A stretch of DNA of 37,417 nucleotides from an uncultured Prevotella sp. (GCA_946184025.1 CAMHEA010000003.1:1-37417); one strand, 5' to 3'; positions 8,251 through 18,747 are shown, numbered from the stretch's first letter. Numbers and translations: made by a program. The notes: generated by a model from the sequence alone, not told the origin.

Positions 8251-9402
8251 ATGGCTATGATTGAAATCAGGAAAGTCGAGACGAAGAAGGACCTGAAGCG
8301 GTTCATTGACTTTCATTATGATCTTTATAAAGGTAATGCGTATGATGCGCCGACCCTTTTTCTGGACGATATGAACACGCTGAGCAAGGATAAGAATGCA
8401 GCGTTTGACTTCTGTGAGGCTGAGTATTATCTGGCCTACAAGGACGGAAAACTGGCGGGGCGTGTGGCGGCTATTATCAATAACCGGGCCAACGAACGGT
8501 GGAACCGTAAGTCGGTGCGCTTCGGATGGATTGACTTTGTGGACGACCTGGAGGTGAGCACGGCGTTGCTGAAAGCCGTGGAAGACTATGGCCGGAGCAA
8601 AGGCATGACGGAGGTGGTGGGGCCGTTGGGCTTCACTGACTTTGATCCGGAAGGCATGCTCACTTGGGGCTTTGACCAGCTGGGTACGATGGCTACCATC
8701 TATAACTATCCTTACTATCCGGAACACATGGAGCGGATGGGCGGCTTTGTGAAGGACAATGATTATGTGGAGTTCAAGCTGTTTGTTCCGAAGGAAATGC
8801 CGGAGAAATATCAGAAGATAGCGGAGATGGTGGAGAAACGCTACAATCTGCATGCGCGTACATTGACCCGTCATGAGGTGTTCAAGGAGGGCAAAGGCTA
8901 TGAGGTGTTCCATCTGATTAACGATACGTTCAAGGATTTGTATGGCTTCTCTGAACTTACAAACCGCCAGATTGACCAGTATCTGAACATGTGGATGCCG
9001 TTGGCCGACATGAACCTGATTGTGGTGGTGGAAGACTGGACGACTCCTGAACATCAGATGATCGGCGTGGGCATCACCATTCCGTCGCTGTCGAAGGCGG
9101 TGCAGAAATGCCGGCGTGGCCGACTGTTGCCGTTCGGTTGGTGGTACCTGATGAAATCGCTGCTCTTCCACCAGACGAAATATGTGGATCTGATGATGAT
9201 CGGCATCCTGCCGGAATATCGGAAGAAAGGTGCCAATGCATTGTTGTTTGCCCATCTGATTCCTTGGTACCAGAAGTATGGCTTCGAATGGGGTGAGACG
9301 CAGGTGGAGATGGAAACCAACGACAAGGTGCAAAGCCAATGGCAGTATCTGGAAACAGAACTGCACAAGCGTCGTCGGTGCTATGTCAAGACGTTGGAGT
9401 AA
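8251..9402 (+). CDS. GNAT-like N-acyltransferase family protein (paralog 1)
   Basis: MIGILPEYRKKGANALLF resembles a GNAT acyl-CoA loop; homologous along its length to the next CDS; start set at MAMIEIRKVE. Confidence 0.65.
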   Translation: MAMIEIRKVETKKDLKRFIDFHYDLYKGNAYDAPTLFLDDMNTLSKDKNAAFDFCEAEYYLAYKDGKLAGRVAAIINNRANERWNRKSVRFGWIDFVDDLEVSTALLKAVEDYGRSKGMTEVVGPLGFTDFDPEGMLTWGFDQLGTMATIYNYPYYPEHMERMGGFVKDNDYVEFKLFVPKEMPEKYQKIAEMVEKRYNLHARTLTRHEVFKEGKGYEVFHLINDTFKDLYGFSELTNRQIDQYLNMWMPLADMNLIVVVEDWTTPEHQMIGVGITIPSLSKAVQKCRRGRLLPFGWWYLMKSLLFHQTKYVDLMMIGILPEYRKKGANALLFAHLIPWYQKYGFEWGETQVEMETNDKVQSQWQYLETELHKRRRCYVKTLE

Positions 9403-9442
9403 TTGGAGTAATTGGACATATAAGGGAACTATATTCTAATCT

Positions 9443-10591
9443 ATGAAGAGACAGATTGAGATTAAAAAAGTTACAGATAAGAACGGATTGAAGGCATTCA
9501 TGCAGTTTCGCTACGACCTCTACAGGAACGACGCGAATGATGTCCCGTATCTGCGATTTGACGAATGGCGGACACTACGGGCTGACAAGAATGCGTCTTT
9601 TGAGGATTGCGATGCTGACTTTTTCCTGGCCTATCGTGACGGACGCGTCGTGGGACGCGTGGCGGCTATCATCAACCGCAAAGCCAACGAACGATGGGAC
9701 AACTGGGTGGTGCGTTTTGGATGGTTCGACTTCATCGACGACCTCGATGTTTCGACAGCACTGATGGATACCGTAGCCGAATGGGGACGCGAACGGGGTA
9801 TGACACAACTGGCCGGGCCGATGGGCTTTGCCGATACCGACCGTGAAGGCATGCTCGTAGAGGGTTTCGACAGCTATACTACCGCCTACGCCAGCTATAA
9901 CTATCCGTATTATCCGAAACACATTGAGCAAATGGGCGGCTTCAGAAAGGACAACGACTATGTGCAGACGATGGTGAAGGTGCCTGAGAAGGTGCCTGAG
10001 AAATTTGCCCGGATTGCCGAGATGGTGGAACGTCGGCATAATCTTCATGTGCACAAACTCACCCGGAAGGAACTGCTCAAGTATGGCTACGGACGCGAAG
10101 TGTTCAGTATGCTCAACAGCACCTACGGCGACTTGTATGGCTTTGCCAAGCTGAATGAGCACAAGATAGACCAGCTGGTGGAGCAGTATATCAAGATTGC
10201 CGACTTGAATCTGGTCAGTATCATCGTTGACGGTAACCGTAACAACAAAATGGTAGGTTTCGGCATCACCTTTCCGTCGCTCTCCGATGCACAGCGCAAG
10301 GCTCACAACGGGCACCTGCTGCCAACTGCATGGTATCATCTGCTGAAAGCCATCTATTGGAAACGTGCCGAAACCGTTGACATGCTGCTCATCGGTGTGC
10401 TTCCGGAATATCGCTCGAAGGGTGCCAATGCCATCATCTTCAAAGATTTGGTGGAACAATACATCCGCTATGGATTCAAATGGGCACAGGCTATGCCACA
10501 GATGGAAACCAATACCCATATCCTGAGTAACTGGCAGTATTTTGATGCGCATGTGAACCGACGGTTGCGGTGCTTCATCAAGGATTTGTAG
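9443..10591 (+). CDS. GNAT-like N-acyltransferase family protein (paralog 2)
   Basis: [19 protein letters not shown]; shared YNYPYYPxHxExMGGFxKDNDYV with paralog 1. Confidence 0.65.
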   Translation: MKRQIEIKKVTDKNGLKAFMQFRYDLYRNDANDVPYLRFDEWRTLRADKNASFEDCDADFFLAYRDGRVVGRVAAIINRKANERWDNWVVRFGWFDFIDDLDVSTALMDTVAEWGRERGMTQLAGPMGFADTDREGMLVEGFDSYTTAYASYNYPYYPKHIEQMGGFRKDNDYVQTMVKVPEKVPEKFARIAEMVERRHNLHVHKLTRKELLKYGYGREVFSMLNSTYGDLYGFAKLNEHKIDQLVEQYIKIADLNLVSIIVDGNRNNKMVGFGITFPSLSDAQRKAHNGHLLPTAWYHLLKAIYWKRAETVDMLLIGVLPEYRSKGANAIIFKDLVEQYIRYGFKWAQAMPQMETNTHILSNWQYFDAHVNRRLRCFIKDL

Positions 10592-10646
10592 GCAAAAGAA
10601 ACAAGCAACGAAACAACAAGAAAAAAGGAACGAGAAAGGAAGATAT

Positions 10647-12626
10647 ATGGCAGAAAACGACGATTTCATCGAAAAAAAAGCTCCTGTTCAGGGCAAATAT
10701 GACGACGAGAATATCCGGACACTGACGGGTATTCAACACATCCGTCTGCGTCCGGGAATGTATATCGGTCGCCTGGGTGACGGCTCACTGCCCGAAGATG
10801 GTATTTATGTACTGCTCAAGGAGGTTATTGACAACTCTATCGATGAGTTCAAGATGAATGCCGGCAAGCGTATTGAGGTGGACATTGACGAGAATCTTCG
10901 GGTCTCGGTACGCGACTATGGACGTGGCATTCCCCAAGGAAAACTGGTCGAAGCCGTTTCCGTGCTCAATACAGGAGGCAAGTACGACTCCAAAGCATTC
11001 AAGAAAAGCATCGGTCTCAACGGTGTCGGCGTGAAAGCCGTTAATGCCCTGAGTGCTCGTTTTGAGGTGAAATCATATCGGGAGGGCAAGGTGCGTAGCC
11101 TGACCTTTGAACGAGGAGAACTCAAGAGCGACACGACGGAAGCCACCGACGACGAAAACGGTACCTATATTTTCTTCCAGCCTGACGGGGACGAGAAACT
11201 GTTCAAGAACTACCAGTTCCAGAACGACATTGTGGAAACGATGCTCCGCAACTATACCTATCTGAACCAAGGGCTCATCATCATGTACAACGGACGGCGT
11301 ATCGCCAGCCGTAACGGTCTGCAAGACCTTCTGACGGACAACATGACCACCGACGGTCTCTATCCGATTGTACACATGAAGGGCGACGACATCGAGATTG
11401 CCTTTACCCACACCAACCAATATGGTGAGGAATACCATTCCTTTGTCAACGGACAACATACCACGCAGGGCGGCACCCACCAGAGTGCCTTTAAGGAGCA
11501 TATAGCCCGCACCATCAAGGAGTATTTCGGCAAATATGAATATGGCGACATCCGAAACGGTATCGTTGCTGCCATCGCCATCAATGTGGAAGAACCGGTC
11601 TTTGAAAGTCAGACGAAAATTAAGCTCGGTTCCACGCAGATGGCACCCGACGGAGAAAGTATCAACAAGTATGTAGGCGATTTCATCAAGCAGCAGGTGG
11701 ACAACTACCTGCATATCCACAATGAAGTGGCTGAAGCCATAGAGGCAAAAGTCAAGGAGAGCGAACGTGAACGTAAGGCGATGGCAGGTGTAACTAAGCT
11801 CGCACGCGAACGTGCCAAGAAGGCAAACTTGCATAACCGCAAGCTGCGCGACTGCCGAATCCACTACTGCGACGTGAAGAATGACCGGAAGGAAGAGTCC
11901 AGTATCTTCATCACTGAGGGCGATTCTGCCAGCGGCAGTATCACCAAGAGCCGCGACGTGAACACACAAGCCGTATTCTCTCTGCGCGGAAAACCCCTCA
12001 ACTCGTTCGGACTTACCAAGAAAGTAGTCTATGAAAATGAAGAGTTCAACCTGCTGCAAGCGGCACTCGACATTGAAGACGGTCTTGAGACACTCCGTTA
12101 CAACAAGGTCATCGTTGCTACTGATGCTGATGTCGACGGCATGCACATCCGGTTGCTCATCATCACCTTCTTCCTCCAGTTCTTCCCTGAGCTCATCAAG
12201 AAAGGACACGTCTACGTCTTGCAGACACCACTCTTCAGAGTGCGCAACCGCCGTACCAAGATCAAGAACAAAAAAATCATTGCCGAAGCTGATGCACGGC
12301 GTAGTGAAAGAGAGAAAAAGACCGATTTCATTACGCACTACTGCTACAGCGAGGAAGAACGTCTGCGTGCCATCAAAGAACTGGGACCAGATCCGGAGAT
12401 AACCCGCTTCAAGGGACTTGGAGAAATTTCGCCTGAGGAGTTCGTTCACTTTATCGGTCCGGACATGCGACTCGAACAGGTGACCCTCCACAAGAACGAT
12501 CAGGTGCAGAAATTGCTCGAATATTATATGGGCAAGAACACCATGGAGCGGCAGAACTTCATCATTGACAACCTCGTTATCGAAGAAGACAACTTCAACG
12601 AAGGCGAGGAAGACGACAACCAGTAA
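10647..12626 (+). CDS. parE: DNA topoisomerase IV subunit B (GyrB/ParE family)
   Basis: [70 protein letters not shown]. Confidence 0.88.
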   Translation: MAENDDFIEKKAPVQGKYDDENIRTLTGIQHIRLRPGMYIGRLGDGSLPEDGIYVLLKEVIDNSIDEFKMNAGKRIEVDIDENLRVSVRDYGRGIPQGKLVEAVSVLNTGGKYDSKAFKKSIGLNGVGVKAVNALSARFEVKSYREGKVRSLTFERGELKSDTTEATDDENGTYIFFQPDGDEKLFKNYQFQNDIVETMLRNYTYLNQGLIIMYNGRRIASRNGLQDLLTDNMTTDGLYPIVHMKGDDIEIAFTHTNQYGEEYHSFVNGQHTTQGGTHQSAFKEHIARTIKEYFGKYEYGDIRNGIVAAIAINVEEPVFESQTKIKLGSTQMAPDGESINKYVGDFIKQQVDNYLHIHNEVAEAIEAKVKESERERKAMAGVTKLARERAKKANLHNRKLRDCRIHYCDVKNDRKEESSIFITEGDSASGSITKSRDVNTQAVFSLRGKPLNSFGLTKKVVYENEEFNLLQAALDIEDGLETLRYNKVIVATDADVDGMHIRLLIITFFLQFFPELIKKGHVYVLQTPLFRVRNRRTKIKNKKIIAEADARRSEREKKTDFITHYCYSEEERLRAIKELGPDPEITRFKGLGEISPEEFVHFIGPDMRLEQVTLHKNDQVQKLLEYYMGKNTMERQNFIIDNLVIEEDNFNEGEEDDNQ

Positions 12627-12648
12627 GCAACCTGTAAATTACCAAAGG

Positions 12649-13059
12649 ATGATAACCTACAATACCGACGGCGTGAAGATGCCGAAAATAAGAAAGCGTG
12701 AGACCACGGCGTGGATTAAAGCCGTGGCGGCCACCTACGGACGACGTGTAGGAGAGGTGGGATATATGTTTGTTGATGACGAGAAAATCCTTGAAGTCAA
12801 CAACGAATACCTCGGACACGACTACTATACGGACATTATTACCTTCGACTATGACGAAGGAGACATCATCAATGGAGACTTGGTTATCTCCCTTGACACC
12901 GTGCGTACAAATGCGGAGAAGTTTGGAAAGGACTACGATGAAGAACTCCACCGCGTCATCATACACGGAATCCTGCACCTTTGTGGCATCAATGACAAAG
13001 GACCAGGAGAAAGAGAACTGATGGAAGCAGCAGAAAACAAGGCGTTATCAATGCGATAA
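12649..13059 (+). CDS. ybeY: rRNA maturation RNase YbeY
   Basis: Zn-binding HRVIIHGILHLCGINDKG; start MITYNTDGVK at 12649. Confidence 0.9.
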   Translation: MITYNTDGVKMPKIRKRETTAWIKAVAATYGRRVGEVGYMFVDDEKILEVNNEYLGHDYYTDIITFDYDEGDIINGDLVISLDTVRTNAEKFGKDYDEELHRVIIHGILHLCGINDKGPGERELMEAAENKALSMR

Positions 13060-13075
13060 CGCCTTGTCTTCTTTT
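13039..13075 (+). terminator. intrinsic terminator overlapping the ybeY stop codon
   Basis: AAGGCGTTATC-AATGC-GATAACGCCTT followed by GTCTTCTTTT. Confidence 0.85.
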
Positions 13076-13151
13076 AATTTGTTTTTAAGTAGGTGTCTAT
13101 TTAAATGTATATAAAAAAGTTTCTGGACATATAATAAAAATCTTTTTTTTC

Positions 13152-13183
13152 TTTGTCGACATAAAAAAATTTTCATATCATTG
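13152..13183 (+). promoter_or_regulatory. candidate promoter TTTG-N20-TATCATTG
   Basis: TTTG 13152-13155, TATCATTG 13176-13183 (one mismatch to TAnnTTTG), 20-nt spacer. Confidence 0.5.
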
Positions 13184-13243
13184 CCACGATGTTAGCCTTT
13201 TGTTGGGCGGGCATCATATTTTTGAGGGATTAAGAGAGACGGT

Positions 13244-13387
13244 ATGTCTATTCTTGTAGCTGGGAATCTGGAAAATTTCAATGCAACACAAGATGGCATA
13301 GTGGGATTCTCCGCGCGTAAGCGTGGGCTGACATCACTATATCTTTGTTGCACAGGTAATTTCCAGAACCTCCAGTTAGAGATGTAG
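13244..13387 (+). CDS. putative 47-aa leader ORF MSILVAGNLENFNATQDGIVGFSARKRGLTSLYLCCTGNFQNLQLEM
   Basis: Manual translation; ATG 13244, TAG 13385-13387; not in the ORF track; coding status uncertain. Confidence 0.35.
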   Translation: MSILVAGNLENFNATQDGIVGFSARKRGLTSLYLCCTGNFQNLQLEM

Positions 13388-13467
13388 AACATATCAGTTC
13401 CACGTCTTTTTCGTTTATAAACATTGGTGTGCTGAGGGACTGAACACCGCGAATAGAAAAAAAGGAA

Positions 13468-13767
13468 ATGAAGAAATCAGCAAAATCAATTTTTCCGGCT
13501 GAATCCATCCGTGGTGACAGCCGACGCAGAGTCTATCTCTGCCCCTGCACGGAGTTGTTGCCTGTGGAGTGTACTCTCATGTGGTTTGTTGGGTCATTGA
13601 AAGAACGGAGTAACTATGGCCAAGGAAATGACCCTTTTGAACAGATTGAGTTTGTGGATGATGATGTGCAAGAGCGTTCTGACTACGAATGGGGTGGCAA
13701 TCCCTTTGGTTCCACAGCAAGCAGTCGCAGCTATCGTGCTGGTGGAAATCCTTTCAGCGACATTTAA
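13468..13767 (+). CDS. small protein (99 aa) with three degenerate R-S-x-Y-x-x-G-N-x-F repeats
   Basis: ERSNYGQGNDPF / ERSDYEWGGNPF / SRSYRAGGNPF; co-directional with the 13841 lipoprotein gene. Confidence 0.5.
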   Translation: MKKSAKSIFPAESIRGDSRRRVYLCPCTELLPVECTLMWFVGSLKERSNYGQGNDPFEQIEFVDDDVQERSDYEWGGNPFGSTASSRSYRAGGNPFSDI

Positions 13768-13840
13768 ACAATCTGAAACTGTGACTATAACCTTAGGCAA
13801 ATAAAAGAAAAAAAGAGTAACATCCTTAAAAAACAAGACA

Positions 13841-15451
13841 ATGAACAGAATTAGAAATTTTTCCCAGTGGCTGTCAACTTCGACGGCAATAATGCTGTTA
13901 GCACTTGTCGCATCGTGTAGCAGCAGTGACAATGACACAGAAGGAATCTGGGCGGAGCCTGTTGCACAATCCGCACCCCTACACTTCGTGGCACGATTGG
14001 AGCCCATGAGCAGTGATATTAACAATGCTAAAGCCATCAACCTCGGCGAAGATATCTGCGAGGATGCCGTGGAACCCGGCGCAAAGTACGGTGCTCCACG
14101 CCACATCATCGTTGCTCCTGATGAGGATGCCACGGAAATCGAAGCGAAATGGGCTGAAGGTGAGAAAGTGGGCCTCATCTATACGGTTGGTAATACAAAG
14201 TATCTGAGCGAAGCCAGAGTCGAGAGTGTCGCGGATAATGGTGAAGCCAGAATCGAAGGTTTTCTTGAATATGCCCCCACAGACAATACGCCAGTCAAGA
14301 TCGTCTACCCATACGCTGCTGCTGATAAGGATGAGGAGAGCGGTGTCAAGGCTGGCTATCTGAAGGATGGTCAGGATGGAACCATCGCTACAATCTCCAG
14401 CACGTTCGACGTGGCTACTGCCGACGGCTACCTTGACATTAACGGAACAGATGCCACTTTGAAGCAGAAGGTTGCACTCGAAAACCAGTATGCCATCCTA
14501 CGGCTGCGCTTCATCACTGCGGGTAGTTCTCCAATAAGCAATATCCACCGTCTCTATGTAAGCAACGAGTCTACTGACGAAGACATTATCATCGTCCATG
14601 GCAGCAACCTTGAAACCATCTATGTGGTCATGGAGCCGGTGAGCACTCAAACAACTCTTCGCTTTACCATCATTAGCGACGAGGCTACATATAGCAATAC
14701 CGCCTCGCTGCAAAGTCTCGAAGCAAGCAAATACTATAAATCCTCGTTGGGACTGAATATCACAGGTGCCGGTGCTGTCGACCTCGGCCTGCCCAGCGGC
14801 AGGTTATGGGCAACCTGCAATGTCGGTGCAGAAAAGGAAAACTATGCTCCTGAGGCTTATGGTGACTTCTTCGCCTGGGGCGAGACGACGGGGTATAGTA
14901 GTGCTAATAATCCTCCAACAGATGGTCGTTCTTTCTGCTGGGATGAATACACAAAATTCGGCACCCACAGCGATGCAGCTCCCGACTATGGTTTTATAAA
15001 GTACAACACAACCACTCCTACTCCCATACTCGAAGCCGCGAACGATGATGCCGCCTTCGTCAACTGGGGCAGAAGGTGGCGCATGCCGACGAAAACTGAG
15101 TTTGATGAGTTGCTCACGGCATATCCTGAAGTCGCAGATCCCGTTTCCGGCAAGTACAGAGCATGGCTTAACAACTACAATAGCACGGGTGTAGCTGGTC
15201 TTGCCTTCTACGATGCCTCAAACAACGTCTTGCTTTTCTTGCCCGCTGCGGGCTTACGTTACTTAAATAGTCTGAGTAATCAGACGACAGGAGGTCGCTA
15301 CTGGTCGAGTTCACTCTACCAGGATGATGTCCAGATTGCTTGGTACTTGAGTTTCAATAGGGATCCGAACTATTCCATTATGAGTAACAACGGCGGCCGT
15401 TTGTATGGTCGCTCTGTTCGCCCCATTGTCGCCGATAAGAGTACAATTTAA
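13841..15451 (+). CDS. fimbrillin-like lipoprotein with C-terminal FISUMP (Fib_succ_major-like) domain
   Basis: Signal/lipobox LLALVASCSSSD; VDLGLPSGRLWATCNVGAE...FAWGETTG...WRMPTKTEFDEL...RYWSSS...GRSVRPI. Confidence 0.85.
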   Translation: MNRIRNFSQWLSTSTAIMLLALVASCSSSDNDTEGIWAEPVAQSAPLHFVARLEPMSSDINNAKAINLGEDICEDAVEPGAKYGAPRHIIVAPDEDATEIEAKWAEGEKVGLIYTVGNTKYLSEARVESVADNGEARIEGFLEYAPTDNTPVKIVYPYAAADKDEESGVKAGYLKDGQDGTIATISSTFDVATADGYLDINGTDATLKQKVALENQYAILRLRFITAGSSPISNIHRLYVSNESTDEDIIIVHGSNLETIYVVMEPVSTQTTLRFTIISDEATYSNTASLQSLEASKYYKSSLGLNITGAGAVDLGLPSGRLWATCNVGAEKENYAPEAYGDFFAWGETTGYSSANNPPTDGRSFCWDEYTKFGTHSDAAPDYGFIKYNTTTPTPILEAANDDAAFVNWGRRWRMPTKTEFDELLTAYPEVADPVSGKYRAWLNNYNSTGVAGLAFYDASNNVLLFLPAAGLRYLNSLSNQTTGGRYWSSSLYQDDVQIAWYLSFNRDPNYSIMSNNGGRLYGRSVRPIVADKSTI

Positions 15452-15494
15452 GAGAATTGTAATATTTTAATACTTAATCTTTTATAGTTTGAAG

Positions 15495-15527
15495 CTGCCG
15501 CTGTTGTGATGACAGCGGCAGTTTTTT
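15495..15527 (+). terminator. intrinsic terminator
   Basis: CTGCCGCTGT-tgtgatg-ACAGCGGCAG-TTTTTT. Confidence 0.9.
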
Positions 15528-15641
15528 GAATATTCTCATGGTGAAAGGTACTTGGCAATGCTCGGATCCCCCAAAAAATTGTCTAAAAGATATGGATACG
15601 ATGTAGGGTGTATATTGCACTGGCTTTATTCCAGAAAAAGA

Positions 15642-17255
15642 TTACTCCCGCAAGGCTTTCTGCTTATCGGATATTAGTTCTTTGCTTTCCAGCAGGCTGA
15701 CGGCTTTCTTGACAATGTCGCTCTGCTCGTTCCATACCTTGAAGTATTCGTTCATGCCCCAAAGGTCGCGCACGATGAGTGCCTTGAGTTGGTGGGTGAG
15801 ATAGGGAAGGGTGCGCAGGCGTTCCTCATCGTCCTTGGGACGTACGTCTTGTTTGTCGCCTTCGGCCATGATGTCGTCGAGGAGCGAGGTCGGAACGGTG
15901 AAGGTGGCGTTGAAATCGTCGAAGGTCTTATACCGTTTCTTGAGTTCCTTGCGGTGCCGGTCTATGTATTTCAGGCTCTGGTTGATAACGATGTTCTTGA
16001 CCATAAGCTGTCGATGGAACTTGGTATATTTCAAGGTGTCGAGCGGAACAAACTCGTCAGGCATGATGCCTCCGCCTCCGTAGACGGTACGATGCAGCCG
16101 GAGGGTTTCGAAACGGAGGGAATCCGCAAAGTGGATACTGTCGCGGTTGGTCAGTTCCCCGCGTTTAAGCCGGTTCTCGATGTCTTTCTGATAGTCGGCC
16201 TTCTCGCCTTTCTTGTAAGGCTTTTGTATACAGCGGCCACTGGGCGTGTAGTAGTGGGCGATGGTGAGGCGTATCATGGAGCCGTCCGGGAGGTCAAGGG
16301 GGCGTTGCACGAGCCCTTTTCCGAAAGAGCGGCGACCGACGACGGTACCGCGGTCATGGTCTTGGAAAGCTCCGGTTATGATTTCTGCGGCCGAGGCGGA
16401 ATACTCGTCGATGAGCACGGTGACGGGGAGCGAGCGCAGTTTGCCACGTCCATGGGCGCGGTATTCGTTGTGTCTCACCTTGCGTCCTTCGGTATAGACA
16501 ATCATGTCGCCATCTTCAAGAAATTCGTTCATCACGCGCACGGCACTCTCCAGATAGCCGCCACCGTTGTCCTGAAGGTCCAGGATGAGGTGTTCCATGC
16601 CTTGTGCGCGAAGGGAGTCAACGGCTCCCATGAACTCGTCGTAGGTTTTGGCACCGAAACTCTCAATACGGATGTAGCCGATGCGTGGCCGAATCATGTA
16701 GGATGCGTTGATGGAGTGGACGGGTATCTTGTCGCGCTTAACCATGAACGTGAGCGGTTCTGTCACGCCGCGGCGCACAATGCCGAGCTTCACCATGGTA
16801 CCCTTCTTTCCACGCAGGCGTTTCATAATTTCAGTGCGGGCCATCTTCACGCCGGCAATGAGCGTGTCGTTGACCATGACGATGCGGTCGCCGGCTTGGA
16901 TGCCCACTTTCTCTGACGGGCCGTTCACGGTAGGCTGTACTACGAGCAACGTGTCTTCGACCATGTTGAATTGTACGCCGATACCTTCAAAGTCGCCTTG
17001 CAGCGGTTCGTTCATGGCCTTGGTCTCCTTGGCATCGGTATAGTTGGAGTGGGGATCAAGCTTCTCGAGCATGCCACGGATGGCATCTTCCACCAGTCGC
17101 TCTTCGTCGACGGAGTCCACATAGAGGTTGTTGATGGCCACCTCGGCCATCTGTAGCTTTCTCAGCGGGCTGTTGCCCCCGAGGTTAAGATGTATCTGTG
17201 CCATGCCCTGCATGGTGATGAGCAGGCAGAGGGCTGTAAGGGTCTTTCTTTTCAT
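15642..17255 (-). CDS. S41-family C-terminal processing peptidase (PDZ-containing)
   Basis: PDZ-like GIGVQFNMVEDTLLVVQPTVNGPSEKVGIQAGDRIV; catalytic EYSASAAEIITGAFQDHDRGTVVGRRSFGKGLVQ. Confidence 0.92.
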   Translation of the reverse strand: MKRKTLTALCLLITMQGMAQIHLNLGGNSPLRKLQMAEVAINNLYVDSVDEERLVEDAIRGMLEKLDPHSNYTDAKETKAMNEPLQGDFEGIGVQFNMVEDTLLVVQPTVNGPSEKVGIQAGDRIVMVNDTLIAGVKMARTEIMKRLRGKKGTMVKLGIVRRGVTEPLTFMVKRDKIPVHSINASYMIRPRIGYIRIESFGAKTYDEFMGAVDSLRAQGMEHLILDLQDNGGGYLESAVRVMNEFLEDGDMIVYTEGRKVRHNEYRAHGRGKLRSLPVTVLIDEYSASAAEIITGAFQDHDRGTVVGRRSFGKGLVQRPLDLPDGSMIRLTIAHYYTPSGRCIQKPYKKGEKADYQKDIENRLKRGELTNRDSIHFADSLRFETLRLHRTVYGGGGIMPDEFVPLDTLKYTKFHRQLMVKNIVINQSLKYIDRHRKELKKRYKTFDDFNATFTVPTSLLDDIMAEGDKQDVRPKDDEERLRTLPYLTHQLKALIVRDLWGMNEYFKVWNEQSDIVKKAVSLLESKELISDKQKALRE

Positions 17256-17710
17256 TGCTTGTCGGATTGGGGAAGGAAGATGCTGACATCGCGTCCAAAG
17301 TGGCGAAGTTCTCTTACTAAACTGGAGGAAACGGCCGACAAATGCGGTTCTGCCAACAGCAGCAGGGTTTCCACTCCACTCAGTTGGCGGTTGATGTCGG
17401 CTTGTTCGCGTTCGTATTCAAAGTCTTTCACCGTCCTTACACCTTTTATGATATATCGGGCACCTTCGGCCTGGGCAAAGTCCACGGCCAGGCCATGGAA
17501 AACCTTTACCTCCACGCGGGGTTCTTTGGCGTAGAGGTGTCGGATGGCAGCAACGCGTTCGTCGGCTGCCGTCATGTCTGGTTTGTGCACGTTGTCGCCT
17601 ACCACGCCAATAACAATCCTGTCAAAGAGCGGCAGTGCGCGTCTGACAATGCTGTCGTGCCCGATGGTAAAGGGATCGAAAGTCCCCACGAAGATACCTG
17701 TTCTTTCCAT
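17252..17710 (-). CDS. coaD: pantetheine-phosphate adenylyltransferase
   Basis: GIFVGTFDPFTIGHDSIVRRA, IIKGVRTVKDFEYE, SAVSSSLVREL; 4-nt overlap with the S41 gene. Confidence 0.93.
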   Translation of the reverse strand: MERTGIFVGTFDPFTIGHDSIVRRALPLFDRIVIGVVGDNVHKPDMTAADERVAAIRHLYAKEPRVEVKVFHGLAVDFAQAEGARYIIKGVRTVKDFEYEREQADINRQLSGVETLLLLAEPHLSAVSSSLVRELRHFGRDVSIFLPQSDKQ

Positions 17711-17724
17711 ATTCTATTTTTTTA

Positions 17725-18729
17725 TTAAAGGGAAGAAGAATACGCCAATCCTTTCATATAATCCTCCATATAATTCCAATCAGGTTTTTCATTTGAATCT
17801 ATAGGAAGTTTTATCAGTGAAGCTGGCATCCGTTTAGGTCTCCATTTTCTTCCATAGGCCCAGCGAAATTGCTCTTTTTCAATCAGTGTTGCAAGAAAGA
17901 GAGCAATATATTTCGTCATGGGACGATCTTTAAGGTAGAGAGGGTTTACATCATGGGAGCATGTGAACGCTTTTTCTTGGTAAAATGCATATCCAATAGA
18001 ACCATTATTGGAGACTGTCAGACAATTTCCTTTAAAAATCTTTTGTTCAAGATCCTGATTAGGCTCTTGCCCTGTCTTACTTGCTCTTTCGATGTCTTGT
18101 AAGGCATAGAAACCTGTGATTCCATTATTCGTGTCAGTCGCCCCAATAAAAGGAATTTCATGGCCGCTGGAAAAATCTGGTTTCTTATTATAGAATCCTT
18201 TTCTTATATCAAAAACTTCATCATAACGGAACCATTTCCATTTATGACAATCGGTTAAAATATGATGTGTTCCTATACGATCAGAAGAGGGCTTTATCAT
18301 ATTCTTTGAATAGACCCAATCTGGAATGTCTTCTTTTTCAGGTATCAAAATGTCATCAAAAGTGCTATTCGCTTCTCTTGAATGAGAGTGGTAACGGAAC
18401 CGATTGTGTTGAAAAACAGCACAATAGAAGAGTTTTTCTTGTAGAGACATCGGATTCTTGGGGCATAAGACTTTAATGTTTTGTGCTGTGTAGAATGGGG
18501 CTGGTTGAACAAAGGATGCTAATAAATAAGAACCTCCCATTGTTACAGTAATGAGGCCAGCAGGGAATGGTTCTGTATCTCTGTATCTTTGCACTTTTGC
18601 CATAAATCCATTATTCGTGGAGCCTCTGCTGATAAAATTGATACCAGTTTCATCTGTTGACATTTCCATCTTGGAAAAGTCAAACTGATTTCCATATCGA
18701 ATATGAAATAAGTCTTTTACCGGTTTCAT
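17725..18729 (-). CDS. DNA specificity (S) subunit, BcgI-B-like
   Basis: 334 aa with two TRD-like halves: WVYSKNMIKPS...KWKWFRYDEVFDIRKGFYN, GNCLTVSNNGSIGYAFYQ, RWAYGRKWRPKRMPASLIKLPI. Confidence 0.8.
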   Translation of the reverse strand: MKPVKDLFHIRYGNQFDFSKMEMSTDETGINFISRGSTNNGFMAKVQRYRDTEPFPAGLITVTMGGSYLLASFVQPAPFYTAQNIKVLCPKNPMSLQEKLFYCAVFQHNRFRYHSHSREANSTFDDILIPEKEDIPDWVYSKNMIKPSSDRIGTHHILTDCHKWKWFRYDEVFDIRKGFYNKKPDFSSGHEIPFIGATDTNNGITGFYALQDIERASKTGQEPNQDLEQKIFKGNCLTVSNNGSIGYAFYQEKAFTCSHDVNPLYLKDRPMTKYIALFLATLIEKEQFRWAYGRKWRPKRMPASLIKLPIDSNEKPDWNYMEDYMKGLAYSSSL

Positions 18730-18747
18730 CTTTTCTTCCTTTCCATG

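Noticed and set aside
8203-10669. Long minus-strand ORFs (387 and 364 aa) opposite the acyltransferases
   Set aside because: Shadow ORFs of two homologous genes; their mutual similarity only reflects the sense paralogy.
11073-12491. 472-aa minus-strand ORF
   Set aside because: Antisense to parE, no recognisable domain.
13192-13508. Minus-strand ORFs (66 and 76 aa) in the FISUMP leader
   Set aside because: Opposite to the promoter and downstream gene direction; the plus-strand 47-aa ORF is the better candidate though itself uncertain.
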